Part shown: positions 1-13,400 of the stretch, piece after piece
Position numbering within the stretch: the first letter of the stretch is position 1
Layout: every line of letters starts with the position of its first letter
Program-made: the position numbers and the translations under genes
The notes under the pieces: generated by a model
What the model saw: the letters and a program-made list of their open reading frames with translations, nothing else
What the model was told of the DNA's origin: nothing
The model's database searches: none
Source: Motacilla alba alba
Taxonomy: Eukaryota; Chordata; Aves; Passeriformes; Motacillidae
Length of the DNA stretch: 64,000 bases
Assembly: GCF_015832195.1 (NCBI RefSeq)
Contig: NC_052027.1
Span: 11,280,149 to 11,344,148 of the forward strand
Direction of reading: 5' to 3'

Positions 1-3000
1 CAGCCAGTGCAGCAGTTAATGAAGTGTGTCACAAGGCATTGCAGCTGATGCCTGTATTTATGGGCTCTACTGAAACTCCTCTGAGCAGGGACTGCTTCTT
101 TTTTTCTTTTTTTTTCTCCAGCACTTGTACAGCACCAGAACCACAGGACATCACCATAGACCTTGGTCCAAGGTACAGCAAGATTTAAAAGTAATAATTA
201 ACTCTAATCCCAGGCTATAAGGCAGCATGGTTTTGCAGAGGAGGAGTTTGGAGAAAGCACATAGATGGAGAATTTGGGGGACACAATACAAAAGGCAACA
301 CACCAAATGTTCTATGAAGCCTTGATTTTCTGCTTGGTGACTTTTTAAGGTTTAATGAAAAAATTATTAATGAAATAGTAAACACTTCAAATTGTCATAA
401 CAGTTCACTACTTAAAAAACTAACTTGTTTTGTAATGATATAAGAACACATATTTTTCATCAAGTGAGCAAAGCTCATTAATTAAACATACTGGATTTCA
501 AAGCTCTCAATGTTTAATTATTTGTTTAACAAGCAATACATCTAATCCACCATTCAGACACACAAACAACTAAAATAACAGGAAGAATCTTCAAAGCAGG
601 ACAATCAACATCTGGAAAAGTCAACAGACTGTGCCTGTATTGTCAGTAACACATAAAGCAAATGTTCCACTGGCAGAACAAATACACAGAGGAAGCACCT
701 CAGAGATCATCCTGCTGATTCCTGCTCAACAAAGCATCTTTCTTGCCCTCAGAACAGACTTATCACAGTAAGGGAGCTTGTTCCTGTTTGATTTCCTCAA
801 TCTTCAACCAAATCAAGCCTGATGCACAGAGGGCACTAGGAAATTTCTGCCCTCCATCTGTACCTACTCTTCTTGTTGCTGCATGTGGAGAGCATTGGCA
901 CCAGGACAGAGACACTTGAGCCAGGAGAGAGCAGGGTAAGCTGTCCTAGGATTTAGGACATAGGCCATGCACCCTTGACTCTGATCAAGCTGCCATCTAG
1001 GTCAGCTGCTGTGCTTATTTTGTAGCTAAACCTTGGAGCTGAGTGTCTCAGTGCCCACCTAACTGAGCCTCAGCTGTGCACTCTCCTCCTCTCCCACAGC
1101 TCTGGTTTCCACTGGAACACAGACCAGTTTGACACAAGCCTGTGGTCTTTCCCAGGAAGATTATTTTCACATCAGATGGGAACCATTAGGAACTAAAAGG
1201 AGAAGATTCTCTCTCATCACTGCTTCCACTTCTATGTTCTTTGAGAACCTGAAATACAGCTCAACACATGCTTATCCTTACCAACAGCTGGGTAGTCCTG
1301 GGCATCCCTTCTTTAGCACCTCCAGCAGAGATGCAGTGAACACACTGGGTTTTCCCACGCAGGCACATTATGCAACCACTTGATATGGTACCCAACAGAA
1401 TTACCTCTTCCCCTGGGTGTTTTATGTGTGAAGCATGTAACTAAGAACTACAGGTGGATTCTGCCTCACTCTGACCAAGAGAGAGCCTTGTCTTGAAAGC
1501 ACAAGTCCATCAGCTTCCCTTTTCCCTTCCAAGGTTAGCAAAATAATTTTCCTTTCAGCATTTGCTGGGTAGTTTTTATTCACTTGCCTCACACAAAGAG
1601 TGCAGCAAACTGAAAGCATTCTCCTCCCACATCAGAGACACATTTGCAGAGATGAGATATTTTTAGAATAGTGCACACAGAGATATATTGTTTGTTGTCT
1701 TGGTTAGGGGAAAAAAAAAGCAGCAGTCAATTTTCTACACTAAAATTATTTGTGCCTTATTGCTAGGGAGCAGACAACCAGTCATCTTGCTAAAGCCGTT
1801 TGAAATTTTTTCTGTACTCCAGAGATGACAAACAAAATGACCTGGTATGTATCAGAGCAGTCGTTAATTCTGGCTAACAAGGCAAACTGTTTCTGTCAAT
1901 GTTAAGAGCCAATTCTTCTCTAATGGATACAAACATGGCTCTTTTGGCTTTAGAAGACTTGCCCATTTCTAATGCAGTTGCTGAATTTGGCTCTGAACTG
2001 CAGTTCCTTAAAAGTCTTCCTGGAACATTATGTTGCTCATGCAAACATGCTGAAAAAACCCATCTGAGTGTTTGTGTTGCAAAATAAGGAGCTGCATTTA
2101 CAAACAGCAGTCACTGTGGCCAGGCTAGGAACCTAAGTGTCTCCTGGGATGCCATGAGATGAAGGGCCCAAGGCAGTATGAAAATCTGCACATGGCACAG
2201 TCACTTCCCACACTGCCTGGAGTGGGGCAGCTTTGTCATCCCTGTCACAAAATCAGGAAGCTGCTGGGCCGTGGCTGGTGAAGCTAAGGTCCATGAAAGA
2301 GGAATATGGAGCCCACTTCCTCTTCCACAAAGCACACTCACAGCAGTATTCCACTTTCTTCCTCAGGCCCTTCTGCAGTGCCACCTCCTGAGCCGGCCCT
2401 TGGGAACATAAAAACAGAAGGCAGCTGGCAGAAAAATCCTTTTCTACCTGGCTGCTGGGATCAGTGGCTTGAAAACATTGCACAAAGCCACTGTAGATGA
2501 CTGAGTAGCTGTTGAGCTCCTCTGCAAAAGAGTTTCTTTTGCTGATGAATGAAATTATTCTTGTCTCATCTCTTGTCCTATGGGATGAAGATCACAACAC
2601 AATATAAGATATATAATCAGCAAAGCACAACTCACAGCAGCTCTAGGGAGTCAAAGACACTAACTAATCAGGCACTAAGGGGTTTTATTTAGGGCCTATA
2701 ACAATTTTTATAAGGGACTATAATTTTTAACAGTTATTCTTGCAGTTTTGCACTGAGCTTTTGCTCTCTTTCATGAGGAGCACATAATTTCCTGGAGAAT
2801 TGGTGAGGTGGCTTTATTTAGTATTGGAATTGGTCTTCAAAGATTTATTCTGGCATGACATAGAACCAGTATCAATGCCCAGATACCACAGAAAAAAAAG
2901 CATGGACTTTGCTGGAGTTAATCCAGGGTCTCACAAGTTCATTTGATCTATATGCTGCTGATCTAAGAGAAGAGAAGAGCTTTTTTCCTGCTTTTCATGT

Positions 3001-6000
3001 GTGACTTGAGATAGCACTAATGGTAGCTAGAGTTTCACCTTCAGTGGAAGAGGCAAGCAGCCAAGGGATATCTCCCTTGGTATTTTATTTTAGCTTTAAA
3101 AACATATACAATTTTCTTCTCTTGTTTCAATCCCAAAAATTAAAAAAACAAGTGCAACTTGTGCTTCTTCCTAGCTGAAAACAAGGATGAAAATCCACTT
3201 GCATTAACTTTCTGATCCAAGTTCCAGTTTTAAAACAGCTGGGGCACCAATTCAAAATGTCAGGGTTTTCAATGAAATAGCCAGTGCTGGAGTGGAGCTG
3301 CACACTCCCCTTCCCTTTCCCTGCCCATTTATTCCAAAGCACGGCTGGCATGTGGGCTGCCTCTCCAACACGCACATGCCATTAACTCCTAAATGACAGC
3401 TTGTTCCTCTAGAAAACATTTCCATTTCTTTCCTTAACAAAGGCCATTCATTTCTTGCTCTTCTGTTTGCTTAAAGATGGTTCCATTTGGCCTGCCTGGG
3501 AGTGTGCACACTGCTGACTGCTCCCCTCCAAGAGTGCCCCAAGTGAACGGAGGTGGCTGAGCAGGGAGCCTTGCCCCGCTCACTGCCACAGCATCAGCCC
3601 AGCTGCTCACACTGCCTTGGGTAGCTCTGTGCTTGGGCAAACAATCCAATCAATTAATTTTGGGAAAGACAGACCTAATTCTTCCCTGCCTACAGTAGTT
3701 TAGGCAGCACAAAGAAAAGAAGATGAAAGCTGGATCGTGTAAGAGCTCCCTTCATGCTGCTGAGGAATGTCTCGGGAGATGGACACAGCTTCCTTTCAAG
3801 CTCTCTTCAAAAGGTTCCTCTCCATGCAGACCACCCATTGGGGACCCACATCAATAACAAAAACAACAACAAAAAAAGAATTTAAAAGACCCATTTTTCA
3901 TCCGATTTATTTACATGTTAAAATAAACACGAGTTCCCATCTACAGCAAGGGCTCCCAGTGGGTTCTGTTTAGTCTGTGAGATTCTTGGCACCAGAATAC
4001 AGCATTTCTCTATTCCAAAGCAATCTTGGCACAGAATTATTGGTTATATAATTTTTTAAGCAACTGGCAAATGAATAATAATGTTTCTAAAAAGAGTGAC
4101 TCGTGTTCTAGGATACCAGTAAGGTGTTTTACCAATTAATCTGCCAAAAGGTCATTAACAAACCTCAGATCTCAAGATTCTTCATTCAGGGTCAGCTCTC
4201 TCCATGGGTTGCACTTCCAGTTCTCAATCACCCTGTCCAAGGGGAGCTTTCTCACAGAGTTAAAAAGATTTTCACTTTTTGCTTCACTTCTTCCTATTGC
4301 CACATGGCAGTGCCACCCTCATTAGATGGGATTTGTCCCTGTTCCTGACAAGGCACGAAGGAAATACCACTCTCCCAGAGCCAATAGCTTTTTATACCCA
4401 CTTTGCACAAGCTCAATGGGTGAGCAGCAGGTGGATTATTTGAAATAAGGGCAGGCTTTTTAATTTATTTTTTTTTAGCAGGGTACATCCGCACAGAGCT
4501 GTAGCTCACGCAAACCCTAACAGATCTGAGGGCAACACAATTAAGGAAAAAACCTCCTGATGAAGCAGGTCTGGCAGGGGGCATTCCTGGGTGGGTCAAT
4601 CCTGCCCAGTGTGCCAGAGCATAAGTGCTGCCAGTTGGCTCATGGCTGAGTGGTATTTAGATGGTGTACAGGGGAAGTCACGGGGAAGTGGCAGGGCAGA
4701 AAATAGCTCCCCTAAATCTGTCTTCCAGCAAAGCTGTTGTCCTTTCTTGGTAGAGGTTGATTTCAGAGTTAGTGTTCCAGTTGCTTTTTACCACTTCATA
4801 CCCTTTTGTCTGTATCTTTCCCCATTGCAACTCAGAAATTTTCCTCACTATATATATATTTACCAAAAAAACCTGGGATCAAACAGGCAGGTTATTGCTT
4901 TTTGTGCTCTATTACTCAGTTCAAGCCGTGGCTGGGTGACAGTAGGCAATGAATCCTGGCTGGCAGGTCTACAGTTCAGTAAACAATGCACAGATACAAG
5001 TGTTGAGCTATTGAAGGTTACAAACCCAAATGCTGTTTTTGGGCTGTGAGAGCTGCGTCACCATCAGCCGTCAAGGGTGTATTTGCAGCTCAGGGAGAGC
5101 TCGCTACAAAATCTGGGCAGGAGAGGTGCAAGGTCCATGAGAAGGCACAGGACTGTAGCCAAAAGTACAGGTGGTATCAGGCAGGGTCAGTTCAGAAGCG
5201 TCCTCTGCCTCCTCTCCCTTCCCCCAGCCCTCTGCTGAGCATGAACTTGGCACCACCATGGGTCAGGCTGCCTGCTCTGTAGCACTAGAAAAACTGCCAG
5301 GATCTGTCAGCAGGCTTTGTCTTGGATAAATTCAGAACCAGAAAATAAATGTAGCATGGAGAATGTCAATTTTAAGAGATCTGGGTTGAGAGCATTAGTC
5401 TTTGTACCATCTACAATTCAGCATTTTTTTTTAAACTTTATTTTTGTAGCTAAGCAAGAATTCTCAGATTAGAGAGTACTGCCAAGCCCTGAATAAATCC
5501 CAGCATTAGAGATGCTGTGGGTATAACAGCTCTCCCCATGAACTGAATCTGCAGACAGTATCTCCAGAGAAATTAACCCTCGAGTGCCACAGGACAGGCT
5601 CTGTAGCATCAGTTTCAATGCTCTGGGAAATGTCACCTTGTGGTTAGAACAGGTTTCTCCTATTCATGGAGCAATACTGATGAAGGGTGGAGTAAAGCAC
5701 AGGCTTAGGATAACTTAGAATGGCTGACACAGTAACTCTCCTGCATTGCTGGTGAAGTGGTCAAATCTCCAGGTGGAATCCTGAAAACAAATTCAACCAA
5801 AGGATGTGTAACTACCAAACTAGTCAAGCAGCTCGTAATTACCTGACATCTGATTGTTTATTTTCCATCCACAGCCCATTCCACAGCAATTCTGAAAGCA
5901 CCTGCTTAGAATTTGGATATAAGGAAAAGTTATACAGGTGCAATTTAACCTTTCCTATTTTTCTGCCTCATCCCTTTCAATACTGGTGAGATGTTTTATT

Positions 6001-9000
6001 ATAAGCTGCTCTATTCACTGGCTGAATTTTCCTCTCAGCCTGTGAAGAACCATTCACAGTAATGGTTTTGCATTCTTGGAGCTCAGGGCTTCTCAGCTGC
6101 AAGCTGCCTGGAAGTGGGTCAACATCACATTCAGATGTTTTCATGAATAACCTGAGATATACTGAGGTGAAGTGTTATTCCTGAGAGCCGAGACAAACCT
6201 GTGGCAGAGCCAAGTGGCAGCTCCCAAACACCTCCTTGCACAGCCCACTACTGTGCTACAGAATGAGCCACATCCTGGCCTGAGCCATACAGGATTGATC
6301 ATAGGACTAATGGCAAGGATGACCTGCAAGAGATAACCACAGCTAGAACTGCAGCACTGATGGAACACATCAGAACACAGGCCAGATTAAAGTGGTGTGA
6401 AATCTAGGGAAGTCTTCAGAAATATAAGCAAAAGAGCTTTTCTAGTGTAGGTCACTAAAATTTGGCCACAGCTGGCACAGACCATGACATGCTCCCATCT
6501 GAGGACTGGCTGTTACTTACAGAAATGTGCTGATGAGTCCTTATTTGATGTCTTAGTACATTATGGAACCAAAATCCCCCCATGGCACATGGCTCCCTCA
6601 CTGCCAGAATGCACAGAAGACTTCAAAGTGAACTCTATGCACATCTTCAGGTAAGACTTCTTCCAGATGGCCTTAGGTTTTGTATGATCTTTTGCAATCC
6701 TCATTCTGTTATTCTGAAGAAGGCTCAAGGCCAAAAGGAGTGTTACTGGGGTGCTGGAGAATCTCATCTGGGTTGGAGAATGAACCAGAGGTTAACCAGA
6801 TGTTTTGCTTTACTTTACCAATGGCCTCAGAAGTGAAGAGGATCACACTGTCAGAGGCTTTCAATTATCAGGGTTAATTTCCTAAAATTCTGAAATAATT
6901 TTCCCAAAGTACTAACTGTGATTGTATAGCTCCCTGTACACTTTAAATGCTAAAATGATATTTTATTCTCTAAAATAATAGTTCAAGATATGCAAGTTTT
7001 TTACTAAAATAGGAAAAAAGCCTTAAAACCTATGAGTCAAATCCTAGTCCTACTGAAGTTAGTGGCATTTAGCTACTGCCTTCAGAGGATGCAAGCATGT
7101 ATTCTGTGTGCAGCAGCACAGAAGCAATTAAGGCTCAAGCAACTAAGAAATAAATCCCCAAACTACATAAGAATCACATTATAAACTTGGCTTTAAGTTG
7201 GAGGCATTCTGAAAGAATTGAGGGGCTGCAGGGCTGAGCTGGGTACACAGGGACTGGCACCACCCTTGGAGGAGAGAGGGGCAAAGCTGATGGCATCTGA
7301 TCCCTCAGCAGGGATCAGCTGATGTCTCAAAGAGGAAAGGAGAGGCAGAACCAGGAAGGGGCCATGGGATCTGTGGCACAGAAGTGAAAGACATCAGCTT
7401 TCAGCAGTTTATGAATGACAGCAGTTTATGTTAATGCTCTGCCATGCTCCACAGACAACCAAAAGAGAAATGCTCTGAACTGACATGTTGTGGGTAACTA
7501 ATAGATGGAGAAGAGAAAAACATTGGCATCCAGCCCTAATGTGGGCAGGAATACACTGGGACACAAAGTGAGGACCTTCAAAGAGTCGGAGGGGCAAGAG
7601 CCTGGAAAGCCTGCTCAGCAGCAACAGTGTTTGCTGGCAACCAGACTTGGTTAAAAACTGATCTTTGACCACTTGTGAAGAGGACAGAGGATGCTGTTTG
7701 GAGGAACAAATGCCTAGATAATGCAGGGAGTGTATTCCTGCCCCTGCTGCTAACAGGAGTATGTCTGCATAATAAAATAAATGCCCTCTTTTAATGTTCA
7801 AAATGAAAATGCAATAGGAGAAGCACTATTAAATTAAATCAAATCCACCAGACACTGCATAACCAAACCTGTTTCTCTGCAACACTTGGACTTATTGAAG
7901 AGGGAAGAACCTGAATATGTGAATCAACAAAGGATTAATTTTCCTATTGTTCACTGATTATTTTCCTTCTGGGGCTTGTGGCTGCAATATGCACTTGTTT
8001 GGAGGCACTGATAGAGAACATTCTGTTTTTTTAAAAAAAAACTCTACACTTTTTGTTATTAAAAAAAATGATGATTAGTTTTAAGACTTCTGAGAGTCCC
8101 TTAAAAGGTCTGCTCACAGTCTGTAACAAATAGAGCTACTCCCAGGAAAATCAGCAGGGAGCAAATCCACCAGGGAGCAAATCAGAAATTCCAGCTCTGG
8201 AACAACATGCCACAATTTATGAATGAACAAATAAACAAACAATGAACACTAGAACTACAAATTATGAAAAGCAGTATATGGGCTGCTTCTGCATCTTTAT
8301 TTTGTCAAGTGGAGCTCTGGAACTCAAGAGCTTGGGCCATGAAGGAACAGGAAGCTGTAGGAGGCTGATGCCTAGAAGAAGCCTGGAGCTGGTTTAGACC
8401 CTGCACCACCTCCTGGCATTTCACACTGTGCCAACACACACAGTGTGGTAGGTTTGCCTGGAGTAGGCCAAGGAAGTCTGCTAATAGCAAGTTTTGGTGA
8501 AAAATAGGCTGAGTGCCACAGTTTTGATCAAAACACAAATGCATTCAACTTAAGAGAGCCTTCCCATGGCTTCAGAAGGAGGTTATAAGGAGAAACTATT
8601 CTCTTATTGGAAGTTTTGGAAAGTTTTGCTGCTTTAGTGAATCATTTCCCCTGATTCTATGGCTGTTCAGTTCAGCAGGAAGGATTTTATTCTCAGTTTC
8701 CAATATGGGAAGGGCACAAAGAGCATTAAAAATGAAGACAAAATTGCAGGGTCAGTCTGTTTATTGACTGGTTATATGTTTTACTTCTCTTTGTAAATCT
8801 GCTGGTCCTTTGCCTTTGCTCGTGCAAGTAAGAGCTCTCTTTGCACACCCCACTCCTTAATAAGGCTCTTCTCCAGGTTAGTGCTGAAACAGGCACTAAT
8901 CTGAGCTGGGCTAATCTGAGCTGGACTGTGCTCCTTTGACTCCTGTTATCTATCTAAAAAGGTACTGAAAGAATCCAAATAATGTTTTATAATTGCAAAT

Positions 9001-9469
9001 AATCCAACTGGAGTTATATAAACAAAGTATGTTTTTTCCCTTTAATTTTCAAAGGGTGTTCAGTAACTTGGAACAGTCATTTGTAACTCAATTGGATGAC
9101 AAAGTCCACACCTGTATGAAGATACATGTGTAGGTGAGGAATCATCAGTAATTAGCTTCTGAAGCAACTTCATCCAAATAAGACATCTGAAAAACAATAG
9201 GAAAGCTAAGCACATTAATGAAATGCTGTTGCTATGGAAAAATTGTTCCTGTAAAGGTGGAAATCAACATGCTTTCTTTTTCTCGTAGTGCAAAAAGGTC
9301 AAAAAGCCTCTCCTTGAAGATGAAGCTGGTTTTAAGCATAGGTACTATTAAAGTCTGCTTTTAAGAAGGTAGTTTTTCACCCATTTCAAACCCCTCCATG
9401 TTTTATTTTTAGAAGCAACATCCCAAACACTAGCAGCTAGGATGCTCTTTAGTTCATAAAAAATAATTG
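1..9469. other. MGLL intron downstream of exon at 18904 (left part), no exon recognised
   Basis: This stretch lies 3' of the last recognised MGLL exon on the minus strand, so I read it as intron. I looked on the minus strand for the next MGLL exon, which should begin by completing the Val codon and then encode a GHGQSEG-like block and the nucleophile motif GHSMG, and did not find it. The sequence is ordinary AT-moderate DNA with short A or T runs and a short TA repeat at about 4849-4859. Open frames here are short and have no recognisable family. No RNA gene was recognised. Confidence 0.5.
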
Positions 9470-10400
9470 ATGCTGTGACGTATGGTGATTATCTAGTTCA
9501 AGCCCCTACTCAAAGTGTTTCCCATTCAACCAGGTTTTCCAGGGCCTTACTGAGCTGGATTTTAAATATCTCCAAGGCCAGAGATGTCCCCAGCTCCCTG
9601 GGTCCTACTCCAACATTTGACTGCCCTCATGGTGAAGACATTTTCCCTTGTACATAATTGGGATTTCTTGTGCTGTAACTTGTGTCCCTTCCCTCTCATT
9701 CCATCGCTGGGCACCTCCAAGAGTCTGGCTCTGCTGTCATCACATGCTCCCACTGGAGACTTGTAGACAGCAACAAGATCCCCTCTTCTAAGCCTAAATA
9801 AGTCTTCTTAAAGATTCCTTCTCTTCTAAGGCTAAACAAGCCCAGTTTTATCAGCCTCTCCTCGCACATCTTGTCCTCCAGTACCCTAATTGTTTTGACA
9901 GCCCTCCTCTGGCCTTGGTCCAGTATGTCAATGTTTTCATTTTACTGGGGAGCAAATTGGACTCTGTGTTTCAGATGTAGTCCCAAAAATGCTGAATGGA
10001 AGAGAATAATCACTTCTCTTTGGTTGCTGGCTATAATCTTTCAATACAGCTCAGTATGGGGTGGCCTTCTCCACCACAAGGTCACACTGCTGACCTATGT
10101 TCAGCTTGTCTGTGAGGATCCCCAGGTCCTTTTCTGCAAAGCTGCTTTCCATTCATTCAGTGCCCAGCCTTTAATGCTGAATGGGGTTACTCCACCACAG
10201 ATGCAGAACTCCCCAAGCGCCTTTGTTGAAACTTCACAAGGTCCCTGCCAGTCCCTTTCTTCTGCATGTCAAGATCCCTGGGAATAGCAGCCTTCCAGCA
10301 TATGCTCCATTTCCACCCTGAAAACTGGCTGAAAGTGCTCTCCATCCCATCATCCACACCATTAACGAAAAAGGTCCACTGATACGATATGCAACACTGA
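9470..10400 (-). mobile_element. CR1 LINE remnant, 3' portion
   Basis: About 0.9 kb reads on the plus strand as the reverse complement of the 3' part of an avian CR1 retrotransposon, so the element points to the minus strand. Recognisable blocks in order are the ATCTAGTTCAAGCCCC-type tail block near 9490, the AAGATCCCCTCTTCTAAGCC block near 9775, the AGGCTAAACAAGCCCAG block near 9830, the AGCCCTCCTCTGGCC block near 9900, the GATCCCCAGGTCCTTTTCTGC block near 10117, and the CATCCCATCATCCACACCATTAA block near 10340. Many substitutions and small indels make it an old copy. The reverse transcriptase region is absent, which is the usual 5' truncation of CR1. The right border is uncertain because similarity fades after about 10380. 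It is LINE debris, not a host gene. Confidence 0.88.
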
Positions 10401-13400
10401 TTTGTTATTCTTTCCCTTCAAGAATACAGATTTCTCTGATGCTTCTTCAGGTCAAAGTCCCTGATGGTATGAACTAATGTCCTGCCACAGAAGTCAGTCA
10501 AGGAACAAAGTTTGAAGCAAGTTTGACATCTGTCCAGTAGCCCCAGATAACAGACATAGCTGGCAACATAAAAGGATCTGTTCTCTCAGCCTTAGCTCTA
10601 ATAACCATCTGGTCCTTGTCCTTCCACCCTCAAGCATCTTGCATGCAGACATACGCCCACAGCCTGCAGAGCTGGTTATGGGAGAGCAAGAAAGCTGTTG
10701 AAAACATTACATGAGGTTGCCAGCCCTTCTGCACTAATACAAAATGCAATTACAAGTTGCAGTTTGAACATAGTGACATTATGTATATCCATAGCATATC
10801 TGGGATCTATACGAGCATCTGTGAAAGCAGAACTTGACCCTTGATTTGGGGGTTAATTTATACAGGTAAAGACTGAGTACAGATCACAACTGCACAGAAT
10901 CCTGAAATAACAAGAGTGAAACAACAAATGAATGTAAGATGATTGTAAGATGAAATGAGCTGAGTTCAGTCAGGGTTATTTCCCCTTTAGTTTCTCAAAT
11001 ACACCAAAGTGAAACCTTTCTCCAAAAAGGACAAATTTTTTTATTTCTGATTATTGGGACCACTCATTCAAAGTGTCTGATGCTTAGGCCCAACACTTTC
11101 AGCACCCCACACAAATTGAGTGGTCCACTCCCCTCATGGAGTGTATCTCTCACCTGAGCGGCAGAACTGTGGAAGGGAAGCCAGAAGCACTGAACCCTCA
11201 TGGGAAGGAAAAGCCTTTTAAGTTTCTCGAGTGGATGACCAATCTTTCTTCTGTCATGCTGTCTGTCTGTCAACAGTTCACAGTTAGCAGTGACAGGCTG
11301 AGGAGCACGGTCTGGGCAGTGGGCAGAGCTGACAGTGCCAGCTCAGCCATTGTGCTCAAAGGGAGCACTCTGTTCCTTCTGCTGCCGTGTCCACACTCAC
11401 TGGGACTGTTGTTCCAGCCTCACGCCTCCTTGTGTGAAGGCCAACAGCGAGGCTTTGTTCAAGAAGCAGCTGCTGAGAAGATGTCCTGTCTCATGGAATG
11501 ACCAACTGACATTTCTCCCCCTGCTCATTAGTAAGCAGTGAATTATCAGGAGAACTGGGGTGAGCTGCCAGGCCATTTTGTTTGGAGTAAAAAGCCAGGA
11601 CCTCAGATCTCAGTGTGCCCCAAAAGGGATTCCCTCATAAAGTGGGCTTGAAACAAAGCCAGGGGAGCTGGCTCTCCAGCACCTTCTTCTCATCACCTGA
11701 TGGAGCAAGGAAAGAGACTGGTTCATGCCAGAAGGTGGATGGGGCATGACTGGATTAATATGTGTCCCAGCTCTGTTTCCCTCAGAGCTCACACCACATC
11801 TCTGCTGGATGACAAGTGAGCTCAGTTCAGCCAGGGCCTGAGCCAAAGATCCTGTTCAACTGGGTGACTTGCTGTTTATTCAATAACCTTTTGTTACAGG
11901 GTGGACACAAAGCAGTGAGGAAATGGCTGAGCAGTTGGGAGGAGCAGAGTAACTGAGGAAACCACAACCATTCTTTTGCAATCTTTGCTGCAGCCCAACA
12001 TGATCATCTAGTGATGTCCACACATAGGGGCAGTGATGAAGGAACATCTGCATTGCCTTTCCCCCTGTCCCAACAGTGCCTGCATCCAGCTCTGGGCTAT
12101 AGCATGGAGCTAACCTGTCTGTCTTACCCCACTGACTGTATCACAATGAAATCTGACTTAAAAAGTAATAACTGGTCAGGGTCAGATAAACAAATATATT
12201 GCTTTGAGCAGCCTGGGTGTGGTTGGCAAGTTTTCATAGCTCACAGTAGATGACATTACGTGTCTGATTCCAGGTGCTCTTTCTTCTATGCATCTGTGCT
12301 AAAGGTGTATCCAGTCCTCACAATTTCCAAACTTCCTTGCCTAAAAGACTGGTGCAAGACCATGTTTTCCCACTTTTACATCAGCAGGGAAGTCCATGAA
12401 ACAAATAAAGTCTCATCCCCCTGAGCGGAGTAGAGAGGAAACACCTCTGAGTATTCCCTGCAGCTTTCCTAACACAAACATTTAAAGCAAAATACTACAC
12501 TGCTGCATATGTGTGCTCCATCAGACACATCAGCTGTGTGGAGCCTTACTGTTTATTTATTTTTAGTTTGCTGTGGTCTAGCTGCTTCCTGGCCCCACAG
12601 TGCTGTTTCATCTGCCTTCACACGATAAAAAAACAAAGGCTGCATTTGTCTTTCCAAGTCCTGGCTTGTGGCTTCCTCTAGAGCAAGAGACACTGCAGGT
12701 ATGTGCTTTCATGACTCACACAGAGTTTTCTTTCTGTTGTGTGGTTGCTCCTTTCAAATGGAAACAACTCTGACTGCCCTGAAAGATGCCATGTGGTGCA
12801 TGCAGAGATTTGGGACCGTGTGATCCCAGTGTGAATGAAGGGTGAGGGCCAAAGCAGCAGAGATCACTTCACCAGGGCAAGACTGGGCTGCAGAAGTCTG
12901 TAATGATCTCCTCAAAAATAACAAGAATAATGCGGAAACCTCCATTTAATAAAGCCCATCTCAAAGTGCTTACAACTGCCTGTTGTGCCACAGGATACTC
13001 CCCTTGGGCTACACTGTGTTATGATACAATTATGGGCACATTTCAGCGCCATTATGTTATAGGAGGTGTATCCAGAGGACTTTTTCCTGCATGAGCTGTG
13101 GTCCCTCTGGGAGGTACCATCTCACAACCACCAAAAGAACCCAGGCTCAGGCAGCAACCTGGGAGAAAGCAAGGGGAAATAGACTATCCAGTTGAAAGAT
13201 TGTGTTCAAGAGCTTGTTCAGTGCATGGGAAAAGTTGCATCTTAGCTGTAGCAATAATTTTATAATTTCTATTATTTCCAAGAGGCTAAAACAGCATGAC
13301 CTGGTTTCCTCAGCAAGCTTGACTGCTACTCTGAGATCCAGAGTTACAAGACCAGTGATTCCAGAAGAGCTGAAGCTCAGAAACAACTAGTTTCACTTTG

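Noticed and set aside
11500..11523. Minus-strand AG followed by codons for VGHSM, resembling the next MGLL exon
   Set aside because: The real exon should continue with a GQSEG-like stretch; the following codons here (RQDIFSAAAS) do not match and no fitting donor follows.
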